Source: an uncultured Latescibacterota bacterium
GTDB taxonomy: Bacteria > Latescibacterota > UBA2968 > UBA8231
Assembly (NCBI GenBank): GCA_951813615.1
Contig: OX638377.1
Location: 5,801,739-5,865,738, forward strand
DNA: 64,000 bases
Direction of reading: 5' to 3'
Of this stretch, positions 17,232-26,554 are shown one piece after another. The stretch's first letter is position 1. Each line of letters opens with the position of its first letter. Made by a program: the position numbers and the translations under genes. The notes beneath the pieces are model-generated. The model had not been told where the DNA came from. It did not search any database and worked only from the letters and a program-made list of their open reading frames with translations.

Positions 17232-18334
17232 AGCGAGGTATCATGCCAAAGCGGAATTGCGAAGCGGCCGGGGTTTTTCTAGCGGCGATGGGCCTGTGGG
17301 TGGGCTGCGGCGGCGAACCACAGGTCGCCGAACCCATTCGCCCGGTAAAATACGCCGAAGTCCGTCCCGCTAGCGCCGTCCAGAGCCAGCGTTTTGCCGG
17401 CACTGCCAAAGCTGGCGTCGAAGCCAAGCTCAGCTTCAGAACGGGTGGGCTCATCGAATCGATCAGCGTAAAGGTGGGTGACCAAGTCAAAGCGGGTCAG
17501 CGCATTGCCATGCTCGACAACCGAGATGCAGTCCTCGCGCATCAACGGGCCAAGGCCGCGCTAGAAAACGCCCGCGTGCAAAAGGCCAATGCCCAGTCTA
17601 GGCTCATTCGCGTGCGCCAGCTTTACCAAGCCAACAATGTCTCCCTCGCCGAGTACGAACAGGCCAAAAACGGCTTTGCCTCGGCCACGTCCAGTTACGA
17701 ATCGGCCCAGAAGAGTTTGGATTTGCAGGAGCGCCAGCTAGGCTACAATGAGATATACGCCCCAGTCGCCGGCATAGTCACCGCGGTCCACAAAGAGGTC
17801 AACGAAGTGATCCAAGCTGGCGCGCCCTTAGTAGAATTGAGCGCGGGCGAGGACATCGAAATGGAGGTAGGGGTGCCCGAGGGCTATATCGCCCAAATCC
17901 AGACCGGACAGCCGGTGCGCGTGCGTTTCTCCGCTCTGCCTGGATTGGATTTTGCGGCCCAAGTGCGCGAGATAGCATACGCGCTCGACGCCTCCAGCAC
18001 GTATCCGGTCATTGTGCAACTCGACGCCCCTTCCCCGTCCATCCGGCCCGGTATGGCCGGCGAGGTGGAATTTCGCTTTGGCACAGATGGGCCGTCGGAC
18101 CCATTCGTGGTGCCCGTTAAAGCGGTAGGGGAAGACGCCAACGGCCAATATGTCTTTGTCATTGATGAGGTTGACAAGGGCTTGGGAACGGTCCACCGTC
18201 GGCCGATCCGCATCGGCAAACTGTTGGCAGACGGTTTTGTCGTGGAAGAGGGGCTCGGCGACCGGGAGTTGGTCGCGACCGCAGGCCTCAGATCGCTCTT
18301 GAACGGGATGCAAGTGCGCCTTTTGCAAGAGTGA
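17228..18334 (+). CDS. RND efflux periplasmic adaptor (HlyD/MFP family)
   Basis: This 368-residue adaptor has a short N-terminal hydrophobic segment ending in WVGCGG, a likely lipoprotein site although the residue at -3 (Trp) is unusual. The family layout follows: a beta-barrel/lipoyl strand (AKLSFRTGGLIESISVKVGDQVKAGQ), a coiled hairpin around residues 95-175, the second lipoyl half (IYAPVAGIVTAVHKEVNEVI), and the membrane-proximal barrel. It links the inner-membrane pump to the TolC-type channel. It overlaps the preceding gene by four bases and precedes the pump gene by 7 bases, so the three should be made together. Confidence 0.9.
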   Translation: MKRGIMPKRNCEAAGVFLAAMGLWVGCGGEPQVAEPIRPVKYAEVRPASAVQSQRFAGTAKAGVEAKLSFRTGGLIESISVKVGDQVKAGQRIAMLDNRDAVLAHQRAKAALENARVQKANAQSRLIRVRQLYQANNVSLAEYEQAKNGFASATSSYESAQKSLDLQERQLGYNEIYAPVAGIVTAVHKEVNEVIQAGAPLVELSAGEDIEMEVGVPEGYIAQIQTGQPVRVRFSALPGLDFAAQVREIAYALDASSTYPVIVQLDAPSPSIRPGMAGEVEFRFGTDGPSDPFVVPVKAVGEDANGQYVFVIDEVDKGLGTVHRRPIRIGKLLADGFVVEEGLGDRELVATAGLRSLLNGMQVRLLQE

Positions 18335-18341
18335 GACACTT

Positions 18342-21300
18342 ATGAACCTCACCCAAATTGCCCTAGAAAACAACCGCGTCACCATCGTGGTCTTGCTCGT
18401 CGTTGCGCTGCTGGGCCTAGCTGGCTATCAGACGATGCCGCGCGACAGTATGCCTCCCTACACCATCCGCGTCGCCTCAGTGGTGACTAGCTTTCCCGGT
18501 GCCGGTCCCGAGCGAGTCGAAGCGCTGATCACCAGCAAGGTCGAAGAAGTCGCGCAAGAGTTGCCCGAGCTGAAAACCGTTGTCAGCGAGTCGCGGCCCG
18601 GGCTGTCGGTAGTGTCGGTAGCACTCAAACAGGAAGTACCTCCAGAAGAACTCCAAGCCGTATGGGACCGATTGCGTCGCAAAATTGAGACCATCCGCTC
18701 GGACCTGCCCGAGGGCATCTATGGCCCCAAGGTCAAGGACGATGGGGTCGGGGTGGTGTACGGCATCGTGATCGGCCTGACAGGAGATGGTTTCACCTTT
18801 GCTGAACTCGAGACCTACGCCAAAGACCTGCGCGATGACCTAATCAAGCTGCCCGACGCTGCCGAGGTCCAAATAAGCGGCATCCAGGAAGAGCGGATCT
18901 ACTTGCAATTCAACGACGCCCGGCTGGCCGAGTTGGGCCTTTCAGCGAAAAAGATCAAGAACAGCATCGCCAGTACCAACATCGTTTTTTCCGGCGGCGA
19001 GGTCAGCCTAGAGGATGAACGCCTAGTGCTCGAACCGACCGGTAGTTACGCCGATCTGGACGATCTGGGGAGAACGTTGATTGCGGTAGGCAAGGGCGGG
19101 AGCGTGTACCTCGGCGATGTAACCCGCATCGTGCGGGCCTATGAGACACCCCAGCAGCGCCTAGTCAAAATCAACGGTCAGCCGGGGCTGTCGCTCTCAG
19201 TGGCGCTCAGCGAAGGGGCCAACATCATCAAGTTGGGTAAGGAAATCGACCAACTAGTCGCCCTCCATCAAGCGCGGCTACCGCTGGGCATAACCCTCAA
19301 CAGAGTGGCTTCCCAAGACTTTGAGGTAGAAAAATCGGTCGCCAACTTCACCAACAACCTCTTGCAAAGCGTCGCCATCGTGCTGTTGTCCATGCTGCTC
19401 TTTTTGGGACTGCGCACCGGTCTGGTCGTGGCCAGCCTCATTCCCATGACCATTGTCGCGACCCTTTTCATCATGGGTGTGCTCGATGTCGGTCTCAACC
19501 AGGTGTCGCTGGCGGCGTTGATCATGGCGCTGGGCATGTTGGTGGATAATGCCATCGTGGTGTCCGAAGCGATTGTGGTCAAAATGGAAAAGGGCACCGA
19601 CGCCAAAGAGGCTGCCATCGAATCGGCGCGGGAACTGGCCGTACCACTTCTGGTCTCTTCGCTGACCACTTCAGCCGCGTTCTTGTCCTTTTTTCTGGCC
19701 GCGTCCATCATGGGCGAGATGATGGGGCCGCTCTTTAGTGTAATTACCATAGCCCTGCTCTCTTCCTGGTTGCTCTCCCTGACCATGGTCACCTTGTTGG
19801 CAGTGTTTTTCATCCGGGTGAAACAGCAAGCATCCCAGTCCGAGAAAAGCACTTTTATCGAGCGCCTCAACGGCCAATATAAAGAACTGCTCATCAGGGC
19901 CCTTGCGCGCCCCTATTCATTTATGGGAATCATCGCCGGTTTGTTTGTATTGTCGCTTCTCGGCTTTGGTTTTTTGCCGTTCATCTTCTTTCCCGACAGC
20001 GAACGCAACCTGTTGACGGTAAATCTGAACTTGCCCTTGGGTACCAAGATCGAGACGACGACTGCCCAGGTGGAACGGCTCGAATCGTATATCGCGGATA
20101 GCCTTTTGGTGAGCAAAAACCGCCAGCGCGGGGTAACGGACTGGGCGACCTTTGTCAGCGAGGGGCCGCCTCCCTACGATCTGGGTTATCAGGCGGGTGA
20201 AGCCAATTCGGGGTACGCCCATATGTTGCTCAACACCAGTTCGGGCGACGATAACCAGTGGGTAATTGACCATCTGGATGCCTTTTGCTTCCGCTCCTTT
20301 CCCGATGCCGAAATACGGGTTTCGCGGTTGGCGGGGGGCGGTGGTGGCAGTGACATGGCCGTGCGGATAACAGGGCCAGATCCCAACGAGCTGTTCGGCC
20401 TCGCCGACCGCATCAAGCAAAAACTCAACGAAATATCCAGTGCGCAGAATATCGCCGACGACTGGGGGCCTAAAATCAAAAAAGTTGTCGTTGACATCGA
20501 CCAGTCCAAGACCCAGAATGCCGGCCTGACCAACCAAGATATCGCCCTTTCGTTGCAGACCGCACTCACGGGGTTCAATACGGGTGCTTTCCGCGAGGGC
20601 GACCAAAGTCTCCCCATTGTCCTGCGCAACGAAAGCAGTCAGGACGTCGATGTGCGCCAACTGGAGAGCGTCAACATCTACGCCCAAGGTTCGGGCAAAA
20701 ACGTGCCGCTGGGACAAGTGGCGCAGATCGTGCCTCAGTGGCAACTTGCCAAGATCAAACGGCGCGACCTGTACCGCACCTTGACCGTAACCTGCGACGC
20801 CAAAAGCGGTTTTACGGCGCAGGATATCACCGACGAGTTTATCCCTTGGCTCGAAGAAGACAGCAAATCGTGGAAGCAGGGCTATCGCTACGAGTTGGGC
20901 GGCGAGTCGGAGCAGAGCAGCGAGGCCATGAGCGCGGTCGTCGCCAAGCTGCCGCTGTCCGGCTTTATCATTCTGGCGCTGTTGATTGTTCAGTTCAACT
21001 CCTTCCGCAAGACCTTTATCGTGCTGAGTACCATTCCTCTCGGCCTGATCGGGGTCATCGTCGGCCTGATCGTCTTCCGCTCGTTCTTTGGTTTTTTCGC
21101 CTTTCTCGGATTGATCTCGCTGGCCGGTATCGTCATCAACAACGCGATCGTGCTCATAGACCGCATCCAAATCGAACTGAATCGGTCAGGGGAGAAACCC
21201 ATAGAGGCGATCGTCGCCGCAGCTCAGCAGCGTTTTCGCCCCATCTTGCTGACCACCTGTACGACGACGTTGGGACTTATTCCCCTCTATTTGGGCGGTG

Positions 21301-21416
21301 GGCTGATGTGGGAGCCGATGGCGGTAGCCATCATGGTGGGCTTGCTTTTTGCCACCGTGATCACCTTGCTGTTCGTGCCGGTGCTCTACAAAATTCTCTT
21401 TGCGGTCAAAAACTGA
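18342..21416 (+). CDS. RND efflux pump inner-membrane transporter (AcrB/MexB-like)
   Basis: At 1024 residues this is full length for the AcrB family. It has the N-terminal helix (VTIVVLLVVALLGLAGY), two large periplasmic loops, and twelve predicted membrane helices in the usual 1+5 / 1+5 pattern. The proton-relay helix reads GMLVDNAIVVSEA, so the first Asp of the usual AspAsp pair is kept and the second is Asn, as in several other RND groups. The second-half helix SLAGIVINNAIVLIDRI is also typical. It exports compounds out of the periplasm or membrane with proton flow. The substrate is unknown. No terminator is obvious before the enolase gene 36 bases on. Confidence 0.9.
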   Translation: MNLTQIALENNRVTIVVLLVVALLGLAGYQTMPRDSMPPYTIRVASVVTSFPGAGPERVEALITSKVEEVAQELPELKTVVSESRPGLSVVSVALKQEVPPEELQAVWDRLRRKIETIRSDLPEGIYGPKVKDDGVGVVYGIVIGLTGDGFTFAELETYAKDLRDDLIKLPDAAEVQISGIQEERIYLQFNDARLAELGLSAKKIKNSIASTNIVFSGGEVSLEDERLVLEPTGSYADLDDLGRTLIAVGKGGSVYLGDVTRIVRAYETPQQRLVKINGQPGLSLSVALSEGANIIKLGKEIDQLVALHQARLPLGITLNRVASQDFEVEKSVANFTNNLLQSVAIVLLSMLLFLGLRTGLVVASLIPMTIVATLFIMGVLDVGLNQVSLAALIMALGMLVDNAIVVSEAIVVKMEKGTDAKEAAIESARELAVPLLVSSLTTSAAFLSFFLAASIMGEMMGPLFSVITIALLSSWLLSLTMVTLLAVFFIRVKQQASQSEKSTFIERLNGQYKELLIRALARPYSFMGIIAGLFVLSLLGFGFLPFIFFPDSERNLLTVNLNLPLGTKIETTTAQVERLESYIADSLLVSKNRQRGVTDWATFVSEGPPPYDLGYQAGEANSGYAHMLLNTSSGDDNQWVIDHLDAFCFRSFPDAEIRVSRLAGGGGGSDMAVRITGPDPNELFGLADRIKQKLNEISSAQNIADDWGPKIKKVVVDIDQSKTQNAGLTNQDIALSLQTALTGFNTGAFREGDQSLPIVLRNESSQDVDVRQLESVNIYAQGSGKNVPLGQVAQIVPQWQLAKIKRRDLYRTLTVTCDAKSGFTAQDITDEFIPWLEEDSKSWKQGYRYELGGESEQSSEAMSAVVAKLPLSGFIILALLIVQFNSFRKTFIVLSTIPLGLIGVIVGLIVFRSFFGFFAFLGLISLAGIVINNAIVLIDRIQIELNRSGEKPIEAIVAAAQQRFRPILLTTCTTTLGLIPLYLGGGLMWEPMAVAIMVGLLFATVITLLFVPVLYKILFAVKN

Positions 21417-21452
21417 CCTGCGGTTTTTAATGACCAACCAATAGGAGGCGTC

Positions 21453-22691
21453 GTGAAAGTCACTGAGATAGAGGTACACGAAATCAGCCTAGAGTACCAA
21501 GACTGGATCGCCTATCCGGTCAGTCACTACCAAGGCGTGACTCGGCGCACGGTGTACGTAGCTCACACCGATACCGGCCTGATCGGCCTAGGCGAGGGCC
21601 GCACCGAGCCGCAGGAAGTAATTGACCAGTACCTGGGCAGCAATCCCTTCGAGTGGATGGGCGACGAGGTCTCCATCGGGCTGGGCACGGCCATGTACGA
21701 TTTGATGGGCCAGGCCGCGGGCGTGCCGGTGTACAAGCTTTTCGGCCAGAAGTACCGCTCGTGGGTGCCGGTGGGCAGTTGGACCGTGTCGAGCGCCCCC
21801 AGCCACATGGCCGAGGCCGTGGAGAACTACGCCGCCCAAGGTTACACTTGGCTCAAGTTCCACTTGTCGCCCTTTGAAAATGTCTTCGACCAGACCGAGG
21901 CCATGCAGGCCGTGGCCCCGCCGGGATTCAAAATCCACTACGATTTCACCGGCGGCGGCACCGATGACTACATGCCGGACCTGCTGGCTAGGTTGGCCCA
22001 ATATCCCATTGCCGGCTGCTTTGAAGACTCGATCAATGCTGGCGACACCTTGGCGTCGATTGACTTGCGCCGGCGCATTCCCCTGCCCATTGTGCGCCAT
22101 CAAGCGCCGCTGGATGCCACGTACGAGGTGCTGATGGGAGCGGGAGACGTGTACATGCGCGGCCATCAGAAATTTGGCGAAGCGATCCGCGCCGCCGGTC
22201 TGTTCGCCGCTGGCAATATACCGTTCATGCTGCAAAACGTGGGCGGCACGATCACCCGGGCCATGGTTTGCCACATGATGGCGACCTTTCCCTCCGCCAC
22301 CTTTCACTTTATCGACAGCAGCGAAATTCTCAAAGACGAGGTGGTGCACGAGCGCCTGGAGCCGATTAATGGACTCATTCGAGTGCCGGAAAAACCGGGC
22401 TTAGGTCTAACTCTGGACCGCGACGAGTTGGAACGGCTAACGAACCGGGAATTGCCGCCCATCAAGCCGTGGATCGTCAAATCGCAATTCGCCAATGGGA
22501 CGCGGATGTACAATAGATACGACCCCCTGACGACGCGCCATTTCCTAGTCCGGCCCGACTGGACCCGGGGCGGGATGCCCCACAGCTACGCCTCGCCCAT
22601 AGAGACCGAGTACTGGGACGACGACGGCACGCCTGAATTTGCTCAGATGATGGCGCGGTTGGTAGAGGAGGGGACGGTCTTGGAGAGATGA
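21453..22691 (+). CDS. Enolase-superfamily (mandelate racemase/muconate lactonizing) protein, atypical metal site
   Basis: This is a 412-residue protein with a GTG start preceded by TAGGAGG. The capping domain opens with MKVTEIEVHEISL, and the barrel shows metal ligands at IHYDFTGG (Asp) and CFEDSI (Glu). The third ligand, normally a Glu in a P-I-x-x-x-E strand, is not seen; that strand reads LPIVRHQAP. The C-terminus (EKPGLGLTLDRDELERL) is normal for the superfamily. It may be a dehydratase or racemase with a changed metal site, or a structural relative. It runs into the convergent gene at 22698 with six bases between stops. Confidence 0.75.
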   Translation: MKVTEIEVHEISLEYQDWIAYPVSHYQGVTRRTVYVAHTDTGLIGLGEGRTEPQEVIDQYLGSNPFEWMGDEVSIGLGTAMYDLMGQAAGVPVYKLFGQKYRSWVPVGSWTVSSAPSHMAEAVENYAAQGYTWLKFHLSPFENVFDQTEAMQAVAPPGFKIHYDFTGGGTDDYMPDLLARLAQYPIAGCFEDSINAGDTLASIDLRRRIPLPIVRHQAPLDATYEVLMGAGDVYMRGHQKFGEAIRAAGLFAAGNIPFMLQNVGGTITRAMVCHMMATFPSATFHFIDSSEILKDEVVHERLEPINGLIRVPEKPGLGLTLDRDELERLTNRELPPIKPWIVKSQFANGTRMYNRYDPLTTRHFLVRPDWTRGGMPHSYASPIETEYWDDDGTPEFAQMMARLVEEGTVLER

Positions 22692-22697
22692 GCGGTT

Positions 22698-24269
22698 TCA
22701 GGACCGGTGTTGGTAGGGCCCCAAGTCAGGATCGACATACGCGCGATGGAAATTCCTGCCCTTGAGGTATTTAGTCTCCAACTCGACATCGGTCAGCGTG
22801 CAGTAGGGATCGGCCAAATCCGCGTCGCGCTCCAACAGCGTCACTTCAATGTGGTTTTTGCCCCGCACCGGCCAGTGCGCTGCTTCCAATTTGAAAATGT
22901 GCCAGTACCCGCCCATCACCCGATAGCGCGGGCCGTCCATGTTGTAGAGCGAATTGATCTTGCGCCGCAGGTCGTCGGGCAGGATTTGGCCGTTGAGCGC
23001 AAATTGAATGCGATCGGTCTCGACATTGCCGTGGATGCGGAAGCGCAGCAAAACTTCGTGGACGCGGTCGGCTTCTCCCCATTTTTGCAGATCGTCGGCA
23101 ATAGTCAATTCCAACTCGACGGGTTGGTCCAGATCCAATTGACGCGGTAGCGGATTGGGCCGACTGACCGCAGGACCATCTTGGGTGTTAGTGAGCAAGA
23201 AGTAGTATTTGTCCTTGGCCGCCATAATGCTGGGATAGGGCAGTTCCCTGAGCTTCTCGTAAAAGGACGCCTCGTACGGCCACAAGTGGAACCACTCGGA
23301 AACATAGAGGCCGTCAACGCCTTGATCCCAAAAATTGCAGGCCGCGGCCCGCAGCATGGACAGGGGCGCGTCGAGCAAGCGGTCGGAAAAAACCATGCCG
23401 TTCAAGGGAGCCAATAGGCGGCAGGGCGTCCCTTGGATGAGGCCGAGGAATTCCGCGTAGTCGGCCTGCATTTTCAGGCGGTAGTTCTCGCCAAAATTTT
23501 CCGCGACAATAACATCGACCAGACCCCGTTTGACCCATTCCTCCGGGTCGAGTCCAGCGCGGACGCAATCGTCCAAGCGGTCGGGAATATGCACCACCAG
23601 CTCTTTGTCGGTGCCGCTGTGTTTGACCGCTTCGTGGACGCGGCCGATCCAGTCGGTCATCAGGGCGCGGCCAGTGTCGATCTCGTCGGGGTGGAAGAAA
23701 TAGGGCATTTGGTTGAGCTGTAGTTCAAAGCCATCGGCCGGATACTCGCCCATCACCTCTTCGACAATGGCAAAGCGCTCGTCGCGCACCTCTGGGTGCT
23801 TGAAGTCGAGGCCGTCAAAGCCCGGATAGTCAGGGTCGAGACCGCCAGCCGCGCCAATTTCGAGGTGCTGGTTCTCAATGCGGAAATTGGAGCAGCGCGT
23901 CGAGGCGTGGTCAACGCCGCCGCGTTGCACGATCAAGGTGGGGTACACTTGGATCCCCAACTCGTGGGCCCGGTCGCAGACCAAGCGCAAAGGATCGTGG
24001 CCAGCGTCGATGAGAGACTTGGCGTTTTGCCAAGCGCGGCGAAAGACGTAGTGATCCCAGACCTCGACGTTGTGCCCCATCAACTCGCTGGCCCGAGTGT
24101 CGTGCAGCATGGTGCGGCCCTCGCCCAAGCAGAAGGCGATGGCTTCGACCGTGGTGCCGGCCAATTCATCGACCAAGGCGATGTATTCCTCGGGGGCCAT
24201 GGGCGGCTCGTAGCGGTAGATGTGGGGATGCCGACCATCGTGATAGTACATGATTTTAGGTTGGTTCAT
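22698..24269 (-). CDS. TIM-barrel glycoside-hydrolase-like protein (paralog of 13254-14819)
   Basis: This is a 523-residue protein. The ATG at 24269 follows AAAGGA and is preferred to one 84 bases upstream. The barrel half shows GIQVYPTLIVQRGG, DGFELQLNQMPYF and EEWVKRGLVDVIVAENFG. The last matches EXWVRDGLCDVVISGG in the other copy, and both proteins end in a ~130-residue beta domain that includes IEVTL and DRI strands. The catalytic Asp of the other copy (ELDW) is replaced here by Gln-Leu-Asn, so the two may differ in chemistry or one may be inactive. There is no signal peptide. The substrate is unknown. Confidence 0.55.
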   Translation of the reverse strand: MNQPKIMYYHDGRHPHIYRYEPPMAPEEYIALVDELAGTTVEAIAFCLGEGRTMLHDTRASELMGHNVEVWDHYVFRRAWQNAKSLIDAGHDPLRLVCDRAHELGIQVYPTLIVQRGGVDHASTRCSNFRIENQHLEIGAAGGLDPDYPGFDGLDFKHPEVRDERFAIVEEVMGEYPADGFELQLNQMPYFFHPDEIDTGRALMTDWIGRVHEAVKHSGTDKELVVHIPDRLDDCVRAGLDPEEWVKRGLVDVIVAENFGENYRLKMQADYAEFLGLIQGTPCRLLAPLNGMVFSDRLLDAPLSMLRAAACNFWDQGVDGLYVSEWFHLWPYEASFYEKLRELPYPSIMAAKDKYYFLLTNTQDGPAVSRPNPLPRQLDLDQPVELELTIADDLQKWGEADRVHEVLLRFRIHGNVETDRIQFALNGQILPDDLRRKINSLYNMDGPRYRVMGGYWHIFKLEAAHWPVRGKNHIEVTLLERDADLADPYCTLTDVELETKYLKGRNFHRAYVDPDLGPYQHRS

Positions 24270-24631
24270 GGCGCGATCCTTTTCGTTTTTGATGCCCGGC
24301 CTCGCGCAAAAAAGCGGAGGCTGCTCCCTCAATGGACATCCACGTCCAAGCACATAGTTGTATCCCTGTTGGAATCGGGCCTAAAATTGGGCGATTGGCC
24401 GCCGGGGACAAGCTGGGCGGAGAGAGCGGTCTATTCGCTACCAATGCGGCTGCGACCAAGAAACGCGGCGTTTGACTTTCTGCTCAAAAATATCTTGAAT
24501 ACCGGATTGTCCTCAGCGCGCTAGGTGCTCTGCGGACAAACTGCATTTTTCGCTGGGTAGCCTGCGTGGTTGCCCAACACCTATGAACCATCGCACCAAA
24601 AAAGCCAGCTCAGAAAAGGAGAATTGAATCC
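24270..24631. other. Intergenic region, 362 bases
   Basis: This lies between the divergent glycosidase-like gene and the methyltransferase gene, so promoters for both should be here. I do not see a convincing -35/-10 pair, RNA gene or inverted repeat. GGAGA lies about nine bases before the methyltransferase start. The plus-strand frame is open through part of it but shows no recognisable protein. Confidence 0.5.
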
Positions 24632-25471
24632 ATGAGCGAATCAAAGAGCGATGCAACATATACGATGGGACGCACCCAGGAGGAAGAGGAGCGTCTGATT
24701 CAGCAGTCGCAACTGTACGACGCCGTGACGCGGCGCTTTTTTAGAGAGGCGGGCATCAGCAGCGGGATGAAGGTGCTCGACATTGGCAGTGGCCCTGGGG
24801 ATGTGGCTCTGACAGCCGCCGAGTTGGTCGGGCCAGAAGGGGCTGTCGTGGGCGTGGATGTAAATCCGGCGATTCTCGAAACGGCGCAGGCACGGGCGCA
24901 AGCGGCTGGATTTACCAACGTCGAATTCGTCGCGGGGGACGCCCGGACCTTAGACTTGGGAAACGATTTCGACGCCTTAACCGGCCGACTAGTCCTCATG
25001 TACATGGCCGATCCCGCCGACGCCTTGAAGCAGCTCGCAACTCGCCTGCGCCCAGGGGGGATCGTGGCCTTTCAGGAGGCTGATTTCACCCCCTATCAGC
25101 AGATGCCTCATTCTCCAGATACGCCCCTCGCAAACGAGCTGATCGGCTGGATCCTCGCAGTATTCGAGCGTTCTGGGGCGCATATCGACATGGGCTTCGA
25201 CCTGTACCGCGCTTTCGTCGAGGCGGGCCTGCCCGAGCCGTACATGCATTGCGAGTATCCAGTCGGCGGTCCGGAGAACTGGGCCGGATACTCATATGCT
25301 GCCAACAGCTTGCGCAGCGTACTCCCGCTCCTCGAACAGTACGGAATTACCACCGCGGAAGAGCTTGACGTGGATACCTTAGCCGAGCGGGTTCGGCAAG
25401 AAGTGGTGACGTCGAAACGCCCAATCCGCCTAGCGCCCCATGTAACCGCTTGGGCACAGCTTGCGAGCTAA
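24632..25471 (+). CDS. Class I SAM-dependent methyltransferase
   Basis: This 279-residue protein has the SAM-binding motif VLDIGSGPGDVALTAA, the acidic end of strand two (VVGVDVNPAIL), EFVAGDART, and the post-motif LRPGGIVAFQEADF, as in UbiE/COQ5-like methyltransferases. It methylates a small molecule in the cytoplasm; the substrate is unknown. It begins a tight operon: the next gene starts three bases after its stop and the one after that is equally close, so it probably acts with the two Gfo/Idh/MocA enzymes. Confidence 0.85.
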   Translation: MSESKSDATYTMGRTQEEEERLIQQSQLYDAVTRRFFREAGISSGMKVLDIGSGPGDVALTAAELVGPEGAVVGVDVNPAILETAQARAQAAGFTNVEFVAGDARTLDLGNDFDALTGRLVLMYMADPADALKQLATRLRPGGIVAFQEADFTPYQQMPHSPDTPLANELIGWILAVFERSGAHIDMGFDLYRAFVEAGLPEPYMHCEYPVGGPENWAGYSYAANSLRSVLPLLEQYGITTAEELDVDTLAERVRQEVVTSKRPIRLAPHVTAWAQLAS

Positions 25472-25474
25472 ACA

Positions 25475-26551
25475 ATGAGCAAGTGGAAAATCGCCGGGAT
25501 CAACTTCGACCATCTGCACATGGGCGACAATTTGCGCATGGCCTTTGAGCACGCAGACGTCGAAATCGTCGGCATCTGCGACGAGCAGCCCGAGCGCATG
25601 AGGCAGGCGTGCGAGGATTTCGCCATTCCAGCCGACCGGGTTTTCAGCGACTACCGGGCGTGTTTGGAAAAGACCCAGCCCGACATCGTCCTGTTGTGCC
25701 CAGCCACCGCCGAACACGGGGAATGGACCGAAAAGGTCGCGCCCTTTGGCGTGCACATCATCATGGAAAAACCCTTCGCCGCCACCCTCGCCGAGGCGGA
25801 CCAGATGCAGCGGGCCATGGAGGGGACGGGTAAGCTGTTGGTGATCAACTGGCCGCTGGCTTGGTATCCACCGCATCGCACGGCGCAACGGCTCATTGCC
25901 GCAGGCGAAATCGGCGAGGTGATCGAAGTCCACTACTACGACGGCAACCGAGGGCCGCTGTGGCACCTCGCCGACAAAGTGGAGCGCACCGCCGATGTCG
26001 TCGAGCGCGAAAAGCCCACGAGTTGGTTTTACAAAAAGGAGGCGGGCGGCGGCTCGCTGCTGGACTACCTAGGGTACGGCACCACCTTGGGCACCTGGTA
26101 CATGGACGGCCGGGCACCCATCGAAGTGACGGCCACCGTAGATCAGCCCCAGGGACTCGAAGTAGATGAACACTGCATTGCCGTCGCGCGCTACGAGCGG
26201 GGCCTGTCGAAATTCGAGACGCGCTGGGGCACCTTTACCGATCCCTGGACCCTGCAACCCCAGCCCAAGTGCGGCTTCGCGATCGTCGGCAGCGAGGGCA
26301 CGATTAGTTCCTACGACTACGAGGAGGTGATCCGCGTGCAGACGCGGGCGCAGCCAGCAACCGAGGAACGGCCAGTGGACGTGCTCGAACCGCCGTTTCA
26401 GAATCCCGTCCAGTACGTGATTCACTGCATCGAAGAGGAACAACCCATCGAGGGACCGCTCTCGCCGGCGCTGTGTCGCATCGGCCAACAGATCGTCGAT
26501 ACTGCCTATCAGAGCGCCGCACAGAAGCGCACATTGACCCTGATTCAATAG
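25475..26551 (+). CDS. Gfo/Idh/MocA-family oxidoreductase
   Basis: This is a 358-residue NAD(P)-dependent enzyme. The N-terminal Rossmann part begins KIAGINFDHLHMG, where the usual GxGxxG glycines are replaced, and continues with the diagnostic EKPFAAT. The C-terminal part has the alpha/beta fold with GGGSLLDYLGYG, the place of the catalytic Lys/His region. Family members oxidise sugars, inositols or sugar acids. The altered nucleotide loop may change cofactor binding. It is translated with the methyltransferase before it and the related gene after it (three-base gaps). Confidence 0.8.
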   Translation: MSKWKIAGINFDHLHMGDNLRMAFEHADVEIVGICDEQPERMRQACEDFAIPADRVFSDYRACLEKTQPDIVLLCPATAEHGEWTEKVAPFGVHIIMEKPFAATLAEADQMQRAMEGTGKLLVINWPLAWYPPHRTAQRLIAAGEIGEVIEVHYYDGNRGPLWHLADKVERTADVVEREKPTSWFYKKEAGGGSLLDYLGYGTTLGTWYMDGRAPIEVTATVDQPQGLEVDEHCIAVARYERGLSKFETRWGTFTDPWTLQPQPKCGFAIVGSEGTISSYDYEEVIRVQTRAQPATEERPVDVLEPPFQNPVQYVIHCIEEEQPIEGPLSPALCRIGQQIVDTAYQSAAQKRTLTLIQ

Positions 26552-26554
26552 CGT

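Noticed and set aside
19917..21170. A 417-residue open frame on the minus strand opposite the RND pump
   Set aside because: It is a GC-driven shadow of a clear pump gene, with composition unlike a folded protein (His, Gln and Arg rich) and no family features.
24270..24524. Plus-strand open frame tail ahead of the methyltransferase
   Set aside because: It continues a long antisense shadow of the glycosidase-like gene and has no recognisable protein features.
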